Assembly: GCF_034190915.1 (NCBI RefSeq)
Contig: NW_026947485.1
Coordinates: 29,587,519-29,651,518, forward strand
Direction: 5' to 3'
Source of the DNA: Cavia porcellus
Lineage: Eukaryota; Chordata; Mammalia; Rodentia; Caviidae
DNA: 64,000 nt
The notes beneath the pieces are model-generated. The model saw only the letters and a list, made by a program, of their open reading frames with translations, was not told the DNA's origin and did no database searches. The position numbers and the translations under genes were made by a program. Within the stretch, counting starts at the first letter, position 1. Every line of letters begins with the position of its first letter. Below are positions 10,333-20,629 of this stretch, piece after piece.

Positions 10333-11099
10333 GCAATTGTAAATGGTATTATTTTAAATTTTTTAGTTATTAGTTTCCAGTCTATAGATATATGATTGAT
10401 TTTTACATGTTGACCTTATGCACTGCAACCTTGCTAAATCATTTATTATGTCAAGAAATTTTTTTAAAAATGGGTTCTTTGGGATTGTCTGCACAGACAT
10501 CTGAAAACAGGAACTGTTTATAACTTACCTCCTGTTCTGTATGCTTTCTTCCTTTTCTTACTATATTGCTTTAATGTGCTGTTGAATAAGGATATAGAGT
10601 GCACACAATTTCCTCCTTTCCAGTCTTAAAAGAAAAACATTCACTGTTTTACTGTTGAGTGACATTCTGCCATTTGTGCAGTAATATATAAGCTGTGTAT
10701 AATACGACATTATCTGTAGTTTTTTTGCATATGTTCTTCATCTGGTTGATAGAATTCCTTTGTTCCAGTTTGCTGAGGGTTTTTGTCATGAATGGATGTT
10801 GAATTTCATCAAATCCCCCCAAAAATTTCATTAAATCCTTTTTCTGCATCAATTGATATGATCTTGTTTTTCCTTGCTCAGTCTATTACTATGGTGGGTT
10901 ATATTGCTTGATTTTAAGATATTAAGTCATCCTCACATTACTGGGATAAGCTCCACTTGGTTGTAGTATATTATTCTTATATTGCTGGGCTTTATTTGCT
11001 AATACTTTGCTGCATTTTGCATTTATGTTGTTGAGAAACATTGGTGTATATTTCCTTGCATTGTCTTTGTATACTTTTATTAACAAAATCAAGAAACAT
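10333..11099 (-). repeat. L1M ORF2, antisense (continues from 7122)
   Basis: The antisense landmarks follow in order: 'attgtaaatggtattattttaa', 'cactgcaaccttgctaaatc', 'gcacagacatctgaaaacagga', 'catgaatggatgttgaatttcatc', 'tttttctgcatcaattgatatgatc' and 'acattactgggataagctccacttgg'. The frame is destroyed. Confidence 0.88.
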
Positions 11100-11182
11100 A
11101 GGGCTGGGGATTTAGCTCATCAGCACAAGTGCCTGCTTGGCAAGCGCAAGATCATGAGTTTGATTCCTGGTACCAAAAAAAA
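11100..11182 (+). repeat. ID SINE inside L1M
   Basis: It begins 'gggctggggatttagctc'. The B box is 'gagtttgattcctgg', and the element ends 'taccaaaaaaaaa'. Confidence 0.88.
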
Positions 11183-11347
11183 ATTGTTTTTTAAATTAAA
11201 AAAAATCACAAAATATGTTGGGAAGCATTACTCATCTTCAATTTTCTGGAAGAGATTCTGAATTTTATTTCATAAATATTTGATATAATTCATCAGTGAT
11301 TGCATCAGCCCTGTATATTTCTTTTTCTAAATTTAAGGTACAAATTT
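11183..11347 (-). repeat. L1M ORF2 segment, antisense
   Basis: The sequence 'ttgggaagcattactcatcttcaattttctggaagag' is the antisense of a conserved L1 ORF2 stretch and continues the same element. Confidence 0.8.
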
Positions 11348-11441
11348 TATTTTATTTTATTTTTTTAGGGTACCAGGAATCAAATTCAAGACCTTGAGCA
11401 TGCCAGGCAGGTGCTGCATCGCTGAGCTATATCCCCAGCCC
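11348..11441 (-). repeat. ID SINE
   Basis: A T-rich tail is followed by 'gggtaccaggaatcaaattcaagacc' and 'ctgagctatatccccagccc'. Confidence 0.85.
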
Positions 11442-11490
11442 ATTAATTCTACGTTTTAAACATCATTATGGGGCCATTCAGATTATCTGT
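11442..11490 (-). repeat. L1M ORF2 scrap
   Basis: The short stretch between two ID elements continues the antisense L1M. Confidence 0.6.
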
Positions 11491-11501
11491 TGTTCTGGGT
11501 G

Positions 11502-11503
<2 letters not shown>

Positions 11504-11543
<40 letters not shown>

Positions 11544-11603
11544 GTACCAAGGAGCCACACTTGCCAGGCAGGCTCTTATGCCACTGAGCCAAATCCCCGG
11601 CCC
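11504..11603 (-). repeat. ID SINE with long poly-T and target-site duplication
   Basis: About 40 T precede 'ggtaccaaggagccacacttgcc' and '...ccactgagccaaatccccggccc'. TGTTCTGGGTGAG (11491-11503) and TGTCCTGGGTGAG (11604-11616) are the 13-bp target-site duplication with one mismatch. Confidence 0.9.
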
Positions 11604-11616
11604 TGTCCTGGGTGAG

Positions 11617-11700
11617 TTTTATTATTGTTGGTCTATTTCTGTGTACTGATTGAATTATTCATACAATTCTTACTGTCCTAGTGTCTTAGTCTCTGTAGCA
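11617..11700 (-). repeat. L1M ORF2 segment
   Basis: The sequence 'ttgttggtctatttctgtg' continues the antisense L1M. The join to the pyrimidine-rich tract is unclear. Confidence 0.5.
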
Positions 11701-11848
11701 GTAACCCCTCTTCTTTTCCTTTTCCCTTCCTGTCCCTTCCCTCCCCTCCCCTCTCTTCCTGCTTTCTTTTTCTTTCTTTTTCTGCCTCTGTCTATCTGTC
11801 TGCCTGTCTGTCTCTCCATCTCTCTCTTTTTCTTTCTGAGTTTCTAAA
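11701..11848 (+). repeat. Pyrimidine-rich low-complexity tract
   Basis: It consists of CCCTTCC, TCTTTC and (TCTG)n/(CTGT)n runs. Confidence 0.85.
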
Positions 11849-11859
11849 GATTGTACAGT

Positions 11860-12005
11860 ACCAAGCCTTTACACATACTAGGCCAGATTTCTACCCCTGA
11901 GCTACAACCCTAGACCTTTTAAGTATTTTTGAGGTGGGGTCTTTCTAACCTGCCCAGGCAGGCTGGCTTTGCACTCAGGCTCCTTTTGTCTCGGCCTCTC
12001 TGGTA
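11860..12005 (-). repeat. Composite B1-ID SINE, diverged
   Basis: An antisense ID part ('cagtaccaagccttt...cctgagctacaaccct') is followed by an antisense B1 part ('gaggtggggtctttctaacctgcccaggcaggctgg...'). The join is the same as in the other composites of this window. Confidence 0.6.
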
Positions 12006-12130
12006 GCCACCATCCCAGTCTGTCTTCTTCTCTTTCCCCTTCTCCTCCCCCCCCCATCCTTTTTCCTCTCTATTCCTCTCCCCTCTCCCTCCTCCGCTTC
12101 CTCCCTCCTTTCCTTCCTCTCTCTTTTTGT
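12006..12130 (+). repeat. CT-rich low-complexity tract
   Basis: The sequence is (TTCC)/(CTCC)-type pyrimidines with a run of nine C. Confidence 0.85.
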
Positions 12131-12310
12131 ACCAAAAAATGAACCTGGAGCCTTCACACTGAGCTGTTCCCCCAGTTCTTTCTTATTTTGAGACAGGATG
12201 TCACTAAATCACTAATTTGCTTAGGCTGGTCTTGAATTAGGAATCCTCCTGCCTCAGCCTCCCTGGAGTGCTGGGATTATAGGTGTGCACCACCATGTTA
12301 GGCAGGCTGT
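12131..12310 (-). repeat. Composite B1-ID SINE
   Basis: The ID part 'gtaccaaaaaatgaacctggagcc...cactgagctg' is joined to the B1 part 'gagacaggatgtcactaaatcac...gtgctgggattataggtgtgcaccacc'. It has the squirrel-type antisense motif 'aaatcactaatttgcttaggctgg'. Confidence 0.75.
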
Positions 12311-12425
12311 ACATTCTAGTTATTGATCTTTTATGTCTCTGCTATTTTCTTTGTCAGTTTTGCTAAAGGTTTATCCATTTCATTGTGGTTTTTTTCCTCA
12401 TGATTAATTCATTTTCTCCATTCTC
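12311..12425 (-). repeat. L1M ORF2 segment
   Basis: The sequence 'tttgtcagttttgctaaaggtttatccatttcattg' is antisense L1 reverse-transcriptase-region sequence. Confidence 0.75.
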
Positions 12426-12590
12426 GTTTTTTTATTTTTGGTCTTTTCAAGACAGTGTTTCATTATGCAGTTCAGGCTGGCCTTGAACTCACTTTGTGTA
12501 ACCCAAACTGAGTTTGAACTCATGGCAAACCTCCTGCCTCTGCCTCTTGAGTGCTGGGATTACGAGGACGCACCACTGCCTGGCGTTCTG
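12426..12590 (-). repeat. B1-like SINE with internal duplication
   Basis: Antisense units 'gttcaggctggccttgaactcact' and 'acccaaactgagtttgaactc' mark the duplication. It ends 'gtgctgggattacgaggacgcaccactgcctggc'. Confidence 0.85.
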
Positions 12591-12739
12591 ATTTGAGCTT
12601 TACTGCTATGTATACTTGTCTTTATTATTTTGCTTATTCTTCTTCCATTGGACATTACTGTTCTTTTTCCAGTGTCTTTAGGTAGAAGAATTTATTGGAA
12701 AACTGTTTTTTAAACATAGGCATATAAAACTATGCGCTT
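12591..12739 (-). repeat. L1M ORF2 segment
   Basis: The sequence 'ctttttccagtgtctttaggtagaag' and 'aacataggcatataaaac' match antisense L1 ORF2. Beyond this the endonuclease part of ORF2 is not seen, so the L1M is internally deleted or is two elements. Confidence 0.7.
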
Positions 12740-12815
12740 TCTTTTCTTTCGTGATGATGGTGATCAAACCTGCATGTGCATGATAGGTAAGTGTCCTATC
12801 ACTACACCCCAGTCC
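12740..12815 (-). repeat. ID SINE, old
   Basis: The sequence 'gatggtgatcaaacctgcatg...cctatcactacaccccagtcct' is a decayed antisense ID. Confidence 0.65.
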
Positions 12816-12831
12816 TATAAATTATCCCTAT

Positions 12832-12893
12832 TTTTGTGGTGGTTAGTGGGGATTGAACTGAGGGCTTTAGCACTGAGCTATATTCCCACCCCT
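12832..12893 (-). repeat. ID SINE, partial
   Basis: The sequence 'gtggggattgaactgagggc...gcactgagctatattcccacccc' is an antisense ID lacking the middle. Confidence 0.65.
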
Positions 12894-12899
12894 TTTTAA

Positions 12900-13625
12900 A
12901 TTTTTTCAAAAAAATTTTATTCACAAAGGATGGTTTGGGTGGCTGCAGAAATTGTAGTTATTTTCTTTCAGCTCTTTCTTAGTCCATTTCTGCCTCGTTC
13001 CCATGGATGCGAAATGTGCACTTATCCAAGTTGTTATTTCTCTGTAGATAATACGCCACAGTTTTCATATTGCTCTCAAGACACTTTCTGTTCTTTGGTT
13101 TTCTGCATTCTGATTAAAATGAATATGGATGCAGATTTCCGTTCCTACCTCAGTTTGCTGTGCTTCTTGAATCTGTAGGCTTATATCTCTCTCAACATTT
13201 GTGCCATTTTTGGTCATTATTTCTCCAAGCACTTCTCTTGACTGTACTCTTTCTCGCTCCTTGTGGAACTCTGGTGACAAATGTTAGACCTTTTGGTATT
13301 ATCTCATACGTCTCTAAAGATCGGATAATGTGTTCTTTTCTGTATTCACAGTGGATAATTTAAAAAAACCTATCATCAAGTTCACTTTCTTTTACTATGT
13401 TCATCCTGTGAGCTAAATCCTAGGCCCCTAATTATTGTACTTTTATGCCCTTAAATTTCCATTTAGTTCATCTTTATATTTTCTATGTACATTATTGAGA
13501 TTTTCTATCTTTCTTTTTCAAAGTATTCACCTTTATTTCTTTGATCATTTGTATCAAAAGTACTGAACAATCTTTTTAAAATAATCCCAACATTATTTAA
13601 TTTTAAGATTGGTGTAATATTGTTT
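12900..13625 (-). repeat. L1M ORF1 region, antisense
   Basis: The antisense ORF1 landmarks are 'gcttcttgaatctgtaggcttatatctctc', 'tttttggtcattatttctcc', 'gttagaccttttggtattatctc' and 'cttttctgtattcacagtgga'. This is the old L1M lineage and is unrelated in detail to the young ORF1 at 8447-9556. About 24 bp of an ID end ('gagctaaatcctaggcccc') is embedded near 13410. Confidence 0.75.
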
Positions 13626-13692
13626 TTCTTTGGTACTGGGGATCAAGCTAATGACCTCGAGCTGCTTGTGATGCTGAGCTAAATTGCCTAGT
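13626..13692 (-). repeat. ID SINE, partial
   Basis: The sequence 'ggtactggggatcaagctaatgacc...gatgctgagctaaattgcc' is an antisense ID with an internal deletion. Confidence 0.75.
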
Positions 13693-13900
13693 GGTTACAC
13701 ATGTATTAATTAATTTTGGCTTATGTGCTGGATAGTTTCAATGTTGTAGGATTTTGGATTTTATTTAAATCTTTTGACTAATATGGAGATTTTTGTATCA
13801 GCAGTCAGTCAAATCAGTTCTGCTTAGGCCCCTGTTCTATTTCTAAAGGCTGTATAGTGCCATTTGAATCTGTCCTGCATATATGCCCCCCGGTAGGCAG
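13693..13900 (-). repeat. L1M 5'-side remnant, antisense
   Basis: The sequence 'gtgctggatagtttcaatgttgtaggattttggatttta' resembles the antisense L1M sequence upstream of ORF1. Confidence 0.55.
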
Positions 13901-14075
13901 TCTAGGTCTAGCTTGTGGCCTAGCCACTTAGTTGTTCTCAGAATGCTTCCTGTGCTGCTTAGGAACAAATCTGCTCATGTGTGGCCACATGTGTTATGCA
14001 GGAAATTCATCTACATTTTGGTTATATCCTGAGACTGTGAGAGATTAGGATCAAAGGAGATGAAATAATTGAGCT

Positions 14076-14090
14076 GGCAGATGAAATTTC
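14076..14090. repeat. Target-site duplication, first of three copies
   Basis: GGCAGATGAAATTTC also occurs at 14231-14245 and 17153-17167. The first pair flanks a B1-like SINE and the second pair flanks the ORF1-only LINE. Confidence 0.9.
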
Positions 14091-14230
14091 TTTTCTCTTC
14101 TTTTCCTTTTTTTTTTTTTAGACAAGGTTTCACTCTGCAGCTCAAAGGGTAGCTTTGAGTTCATTTTATAGCCCAAGCTGGTCTTGAATTTGCAACAATC
14201 CTCCTGCTTCAGCCTCCCAAATGATGGGAT
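14091..14230 (-). repeat. B1-like SINE, antisense, flanked by 15-bp duplication
   Basis: A T-rich tail (14091-14119) is followed by 'gacaaggtttcactctgcagctc' and 'cccaagctggtcttgaatttgc', ending 'cagcctcccaaatgatgggat'. GGCAGATGAAATTTC flanks both sides. Confidence 0.88.
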
Positions 14231-14245
14231 GGCAGATGAAATTTC
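14228..14245. repeat. Target-site duplication, left copy (ORF1-only LINE copy 2)
   Basis: GATGGCAGATGAAATTTC is identical to 17150-17167. Its first three bases are the end of the B1-like SINE, so the LINE inserted after the SINE. Confidence 0.92.
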
Positions 14246-14265
14246 TTTTTTTTTTTTTTTTTTTT

Positions 14266-15585
14266 ACCGTTTTAAAAAAAATTTATTTAAGGAGAAAAAA
14301 AAACAGAAAAAGGGTACAAGTTATACAGAATTTAAAAAAAACAGTAGGAAATCACTAGTTAATAGATTACATATTGTCATCTTAGAAATCATTGTTCAAG
14401 TTACAAAATTAAAGTATATAAAGTGGACATTCAAACAGTAAGACTGCAAACAGTTCTGTTCAATGATCCAACAAAAACTCAGTAATATGGTTATCTATCT
14501 TATACGCTTAAATATACAGGCAGTTATATCATTTAGAACACTTTCTTTTCCTCTCTTTTTTACAATGACAATTACACATTTTGGGTTTTATTACTCCCAC
14601 AGTTCTTATTACTTTTTTTGAAGAAAATAAAGCCAAATGCGACATAACAAAACAGAGTCAGTCAAATCAAAGGATGGACATAGTACATAATGTAAAAACA
14701 GAATACAAGGTGATCAGCAATGGTTACCATAATACCTCTTGCTATCTTAAAAAGAATTGCCTATATCATCAGTTATAGTAAAATTGAACAAAGCAGTAAA
14801 GAACAAAACCAATAAAACCAAAACATTGGAGACATTACAGGACTTCAAAAGAAGATAATAGTCAAACCAGAATGGGCATCATAGTGAATCTTATTGTCTT
14901 CACAGTCGTTGCCTATACTCTCAAACTTGGTACTATCAAGCAAAGCAGAATAGAGGAAAATCAGTCAAAACAAGATGGTGAGAGCAATATAGGGTTTCAA
15001 ATCAAGTTAATAGGAAATCAAAGTGGGTTAATATAATATATCCTGCTATTTTTTATTTTTCCCTTAATTAAAAAGATAAAAAGAAAAAAAATTTAAAAAT
15101 GAGATTGAGATAAAAGAGGACGTAACAACAAAACAGCACAGGTCAGAACATAACCATTTAAGCAAAATAGTGTTTCACCACAAGATATCCTGACATAAAA
15201 GTAGTTACCATAATATCTCTTTCCTTGAAATCTTTGAGTACTTCGTATACTGTAGCATCAAACATATCAAGACAATGTAAAACCATTCAAGAGAATGACA
15301 GTATTACAGGGTATTTAGAACCAACTAACAGAAAATCAACAATGGTTTCTGTATCATCTCCTTGTCTATAAAAGTTTTTGTTTATATTATCACATATAAT
15401 AAAATCCAATAAGATACAACATGTTAAGACCATTGGAAAAGCAAAAGCTTGATGGGACTTCAAAACAAGATGATATTAAATCAGCACTAGCTATTATGAT
15501 GTCTTGTTTTTCTCCAAAATAGCTGTTCATACCATCCAACCTTCTCTGCCTCATTTCTGTTGAGCTCTTTTTCTGTCATTAGTTG
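14266..15585 (-). repeat. A/T-rich 3' region with ~150-bp degenerate units (copy 2)
   Basis: It is collinear with 7123-8446, with the same recurring phrases, for example 'ggttaccataatacctcttgc', 'ggcatcatagtgaatcttatt', 'taccataatatctctttcc' and 'ctattatgatgtcttg'. Several small indels distinguish it from copy 1. Confidence 0.7.
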
Positions 15586-16692
15586 TCAGTTTGTCTTCTT
15601 CATTTCACTTTCTGCTCCATTCATTGTGGCCTCTCTGCCACTGTTTCTTGAATCTTGGTATTTTTCTTTTTTTAGAATGTCCTGCAGTATTCTCTGTAGA
15701 GTAGAATTGGTGGTTGCAAATTCCCCTAGTTCCTCTTTATCCTGGAAGCATCTTGTTTCTCCATTAATTTCTAGGGACAGTTGTGCAGGATATCTCAATC
15801 TTGGCTGGAGGTTATTGTCTGTCAAAACTTGAATTATTTTGCCCCACACTCTTCGTGATTTGATGGTTTGTGCCGAGAAGTCTGCTGTAATTCTGATGGG
15901 TGTTCCCTTGTAAGTGATCTGTTTCTTATCTCTGACAGCTTTTAATATTCTGTTCTTATATTGGATTTCTGGAATTTTGATTATTATATGCCTGGATGTA
16001 GTTTTGTTTGGGTTTTAGGTGGCTGGGGTCCTGTATGCCTCATACATCTGAGCATCTTTACCTTTTCCTATATTAGGGAAGTTCTCCTTGATTATTTCTG
16101 TGAATAGCCTTTGCACTTCATTTGTTTGTATCCCTGCTTTTTCCTTTACATTCTTAATTCTTAAGTTATAGCTCCTCTTATCATCTTCTAGCCTTTGTAT
16201 TGTTACTGCTTGTTTCCTTGTTACTTTTAAGAAGTTTTTCTTTCATGTTCCCACATTACAAATCTGCCCTCCAGTTCAGATAATCTATCCTTAGTTTCTT
16301 TCAAGCTGTTATGCCAGTTTTCAATAGAGTTTTAAAGTTTCCTGGTAATCTCTTTGAACCTGCTTCATGTATTCTATGTTTTCTCTATCAAACAATTCTC
16401 CCCTTTTTTTCTGTTCTTCCATTCCACCATCTGTTTTTCCTTGGGTGGTGCTTAGCATTTCTTTAACTATTCTACTTATATCTTGCTTTACTTGGTTAAA
16501 TACTTCACTTTTGAACTCATCTGTGAGGTCCTGGAGATACCGCTTTATGTCTATTGGTGCCGTGCCTGATACTGCATGTTTTCTGTCCTCATTCTCCTTT
16601 GCATTTACCTTTCCTGGCTCAGTGTTCTCAGGATTGGGGACTGACGACCTTTTCTTGTTGCTCCCTCTTCCCATACTTTTTGTTCCTTCCAT
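15586..16692 (-). pseudogene. L1 ORF1-like frame, copy 2, broken
   Basis: The start ATG at 16692 opens 123 codons: a basic N-terminus containing 'MGRGSNKKRSSV', then the beginning of the coiled coil with 'QVQRDYQET'. The frame is lost at about 16321-16335 by a small indel and reappears in the C-terminal part (15849-15586, with 'DNNLQPRLRYPAQLSL'). A stop also falls where copy 1 reads through near the RRM/C-terminal boundary. The N-terminus here is intact where copy 1 has its codon-51 stop, so the two copies are damaged at different places. The family role is an RNA-binding LINE ribonucleoprotein component. This copy is not functional. Confidence 0.87.
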
Positions 16693-17149
16693 GCAAGCAA
16701 ATATAGGAGGCCCAGTTTCCTTCTTTGTCAGTTACAGTTTGTTTGAAGTGCACCAGCTAGGTGTTCCCGCCCACTGAGGGTGTACTAGGGAGACACAGAC
16801 CTGGGCAGCCTATACTGGGCTCGCCCCTCCAGGTCAGCCAACCTCCTGAAGGCCTCACTGCATTAGGGTGCGCTGCCAGGTGCAGGGACCTGGTTTGGGC
16901 TAGCCCACTAGGTCTCAGTCCACAGCATCACCTAGATCAAGCACTCCCTACCAATCCTGCTTGAGAGGGGAATATGTGACTGAAGTCACTGTGGTGTCCT
17001 GTTCTGGCTAGTCTGCATGGTCCCTGAATGTCCTCTGTTGGAGCCTCCTAGTCTATGGAAGGGTCCCCATTTCTTTCACTCACCACAAGTGGATGCAGAG
17101 CTCCCCACCAGCTCTGCTCTCAATTTGGTTCGCCTATTTTCTTCTGGAA
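16693..17149 (-). promoter_or_regulatory. 5' UTR of HAL1-like LINE, copy 2 (5'-truncated)
   Basis: It aligns by eye to 9557-10000, for example the shared 'cgcccactgagggtgtacta' and 'gcttgagaggggaatatgtg', and ends before the most upstream 310 bp of copy 1. Confidence 0.6.
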
Positions 17150-17167
17150 GATGGCAGATGAAATTTC
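17150..17167. repeat. Target-site duplication, right copy (copy 2)
   Basis: GATGGCAGATGAAATTTC is identical to 14228-14245. Confidence 0.92.
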
Positions 17168-18973
17168 AAAGCAGTCTAAGATTCAGGCTGTGGCTAGCTG
17201 CCTTTGTAGTATCAGATGTATTGTATGAATTGCAAGCAAAAAGCAGAGCATAAAAATTTGAAAAACGTAAATTTTGGCCTAGAATGAACATGTGCAAAAT
17301 TCAAGCTGTTGAAGAGGTTATTGCCATTAGAAAGAAACCAAATTCTTTGTACAGTGATAAGAAGATAAATGTCCTGAGGGCATCTCCGGAATCAACAAGA
17401 CCTCACCCATGGATGGCTGAAGGGTGCAAAGTTCTCTCTTTTTTATTTGAGAAGAAAGACCCTGTGATTTAGGGCCTCCTAGGGAATAGGTTCCCTGGGA
17501 TTCATTTCACTGTGTTCTATCTTTCAGGCACTTAGAGGTAACTGCAGCCCTCATCCAAGGGGGTCTGGCCACTGCCCAAACCAGTGACAGATTTTTGACT
17601 ACCTGATGATGATTTTATTAGCAGAGAGAATGCAAAAGCTGTGAGGTTAGGGAGGCTTTTACTCAGATTTCAGAAGGCCTGAGAGGCTACATAGGCTTAC
17701 ATCCATGTAAGGTGGATATTAGTGGCTCAATTCTGCATATAGGCAAAGTAAGGTGCTGAGAATTTTGGAACTCTCATGTACTTGAGTGATTACTATATTA
17801 TTTAGTTCTCTGAAATCTTTCAACCAATACCTCATCTACTGTCTAATTTTCTGACTAGAAATTTTCCAACAGCAAGTTCTTCACCTTCCCCATTCATCTC
17901 GATTTGCCGCAAGTAGTCATAAAAAGAATGCTATTAATTGGAGATGAGGTCTGCACTCAGACTCAGCTTTTCCACTAAATAGCCCTCCTTTGCAAAATGG
18001 AGAAAGAATAATGTTAATATCTAACAGTTCACTTCTCAAATAATATACTAACATTCATTCTATAATAATATAGAAATATACTAACATTCATTTTATTAGA
18101 AAGTTTAGGAATGATGATTTTGAAAGAACAAACCGATATGCTATTGGCCATAAAGTTAAATTCATATGATTTTAAGATCTAGGTACATGAATACAAGAAC
18201 TTCAAAAAAATTTCATGGCTCAGCTGAGTTGTTTTTGAATAATTCTCTGATCTTCATGAATCAAAGCTTAGCCTCTACCAATGGGAACACTTACTGGGGA
18301 AGTTGAGAACTCTCATGCAGTCTGTTATTATCTAAGAGGATTATAATGAGAATCAAAGGATCAATGAGATATCCTGAGTATCACTGGGCAAAGAACTCTG
18401 CTATAAAGCTCTGGATAAATGATACTTGTCTACATTTCAGTTGGTTCACTCAAACTTGTAAGCTTATATTTTACTCTAGAAGCTGATTTATAGACTGTCA
18501 TTTTACATGGACTAGTCCCCATCTCTCAAGCACTATTACAGATAGTGTGCATCATTTGTGAATGTGTGTTCTAATTTGTTTGTACTTAAAAGCCAGCCTG
18601 ACCTTACCTTTGTCTTCTGACTGGTTATGACTCATCCTAGCTGAGCCCAGTCCTGGACAGGACAGTATTCGGTGTTCCTTCTCTTTGTATTCAGACTGTA
18701 CTGGTGCTGACTGGCTTGGAACCAGGGTTAGTCTTGTGAAGATCAGGCTCCACTGCCCTGGTTACTTTCCATAGAAACAGATTACCAGGACCTTCCATCT
18801 TTTGGGACCCAGGTCTCCCTGTTCCAGGAATCTTCACCCGTTAAGTCAAAGTAAATGTGTTCTTCACTCTTCCTGGAGTTTTGAATCTCACCCTGTCCAT
18901 ATCAACAAATTCAGCTCTGTCTTTTTTTTTTTTTTTTTAGCTATGTCTTTTCAAATATCAATTTTTACTTTTT
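17168..18973. other. Mostly unique sequence with MIR scraps
   Basis: MIR-like antisense pieces lie at about 17950-18030 ('ctttgcaaaatggagaaagaataatg') and 18320-18430 ('tgagaatcaaaggatcaatgagat'). No exon is recognised. A T-run lies at 18921-18938. Confidence 0.45.
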
Positions 18974-19055
18974 AGGGCTGGGGATTTAGCTCAGTGGTTC
19001 AAGCCTGTTAAGTGCAAGGTCGTAAGCTCAAACCCAGGTACCCCCCCAAAAAAAG
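18974..19055 (+). repeat. ID SINE
   Basis: The element is 'agggctggggatttagctcagtgg', then '...ctcaaacccaggtacc' and an A-rich tail. The flanks 'aatttttactttt' and 'aattttttttttttacttttg' suggest a target-site duplication blurred by T-run growth. Confidence 0.88.
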
Positions 19056-19389
19056 AATTTTTTTTTTTACTTTTGAATATAGTTTCAAATCAAATGTTTG
19101 TTCTGTGTTCTGTGGATATTCACATTTGTAAATTTAAAAGAAATGATAAAATAATCCAAGCTCATCATAGAAAATGATAAAACTTGGTAAAAGGAAAGTA
19201 AATACCCATACTGTATTATTATTTTGGCACGCTCCTTTCTAGGTTTAAATGTTTTTCTATCTATTAAAATGTATCTTTTAGCATATGTATAATTATATTT
19301 TAAACAGATGTTAATTATGTATGGGTTTCAGGGTGCATCTGAGTTTTCCAAAATTATATGTGAAATTATACTTATGGGAATATACCGTT
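19056..19389. other. Unassigned AT-rich sequence
   Basis: The phrases 'aaatgataaaacttggtaaaagg' and 'tattattttggcacgctcctttctagg' could be old L1 or DNA-transposon sequence. I cannot assign them. Confidence 0.3.
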
Positions 19390-19450
19390 TTTCAGTGCTG
19401 AGGATCAAACCCAGGGCCTTTTGCATGCTAAGCACATGCTCTGCACCAAT
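19390..19450 (-). repeat. ID SINE, old
   Basis: The sequence 'cagtgctgaggatcaaacccagggcc...gctaagcacatgctctgcacc' is an antisense ID without its 5' end. Confidence 0.65.
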
Positions 19451-19744
19451 CTATGGCTTCAGCATAGCACATGCATTTTTTCTGGGGATTATTTTATGAT
19501 TTTTTAAAGTTTCTATAAGAAACTAAAATAATCCATGACTCTAAACATTTTTTTAAACTGCAGCAAATTTGCACTATATTTTTTATTCACTGATCTAAAA
19601 AAGCACTTTCTCTGAAGAGTGGGTGAGGTCAAGCTGTTACTTGGGGCAGACCAGGGCACAGCATTTAAATTGTTCTCTCTGCAATGGATTTGAGTGTCCT
19701 TAAGGGTTAGAATGGAGTGTCTCGTATAACATGTAGGCAGTTGA

Positions 19745-19864
19745 GGGTGTTGTTTTTTTGTTTGTTGTGTTTTGTTTTTGTTTTTGTTTTGTTCTGGGGA
19801 TCGAACTCACAACCTCAGGCTTGCCAGGCAGGTGCTTATGCCACTGAGCTAAATCCCCAGCCCC
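19745..19864 (-). repeat. ID SINE with T/G-rich tail
   Basis: A (GTTTT)n tail complement is followed by 'tctggggatcgaactcacaacctcaggcttgcc' and 'ccactgagctaaatccccagcccc'. The body is well preserved and relatively young. Confidence 0.9.
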
Positions 19865-20044
19865 AGTTGTGAGTTTTTGAACAATCATGCCCCATTTTAA
19901 TTTTGTGATTCTGTTAAATATATACGGTAGCAGGAACCAGAAGAGTCCTCTAGATGATTACATATGGGGCAATGATTCCAGATCTCATAAGGGAAGGTCT
20001 CATCTGTGCTGGGATTTGAGTCATCTTGAATATTTCTCTTCAAA

Positions 20045-20240
20045 GCTGATGTAATTTAGTTACTAAAATGAACATTTACTGAATACTTAGCACATGACAG
20101 AGATTGTACTAAATGGTTGCCTGCATTATTTCATTTAATCTTCCCTACATTATGTGAAATAAGAAAGATTATTATTTCCACTTTAATGATGAAAAGAGCT
20201 AGAATTTGAAGTCAGGCAATTTGTTGTTAGAACTGGAAAC
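20045..20240 (+). repeat. MIR-family SINE, diverged
   Basis: The phrases 'ttactgaatacttagcacatgac', 'ttatttcatttaatcttccctac' and 'attatttccactttaatgatgaa' are in MIR order. Confidence 0.65.
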
Positions 20241-20629
20241 CTTAATCTGATTCTGATTCTGTTGTCAGTAATGGCAACAGCATCTACGTTTGTGTACCCT
20301 ACTAGCTGTTTACAAGTGTATGTTTTTCATTTATTCTATCTAATATTGATGTTGTATAATCAACAGTTATTGAATACTTTTGATGGGAGATAAGAATCAT
20401 TATCATTTCCCTTCGGCAAACAAGGAACATTGTACTCAGAAAAGTCTCTGTGGTTTTTATTAAAGCTCTCAATAGTAGAAAATGAGAAACTTGGATCTAT
20501 GATAACCAATCCAACAAGCTTGCTCCTGAAATCATTGCTTATCACAACCATCCTGGACCTTATTTGGGAGAACAGTTTCCGCTCAGAAAGGTTTTTAGTG
20601 ATCCATTGATTCCTTTTTCTCTTCTTCTC
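20241..20629. other. Unassigned sequence
   Basis: No repeat or gene is recognised. Confidence 0.35.

Larger units (their letters stand above)
14246..17149 (-). mobile_element. HAL1-like ORF1-only LINE, copy 2
   Basis: This is an antisense element of about 2.9 kb with perfect 18-bp target-site duplications and a 20-bp poly-T (its poly-A tail) at 14246-14265. In its own direction it has a 5' UTR (17149 to 16693), ORF1 (16692 to 15586), a 3' region of about 1.3 kb, the motif ACGGT and then poly-A. It lacks ORF2 at exactly the same junction as copy 1. The stretch 15560-15830 differs from 8421-8693 at only a handful of positions, so both come from a closely related source. It is 5'-truncated by about 310 bp relative to copy 1. 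The site TTTC/AA is close to the L1 endonuclease preference TTTT/AA, consistent with L1 machinery acting in trans (inference). Confidence 0.9.

Noticed and set aside
11504..11543. Long poly-T as a functional element
   Set aside because: It is the antisense poly-A tail of an ID SINE with a matching target-site duplication.
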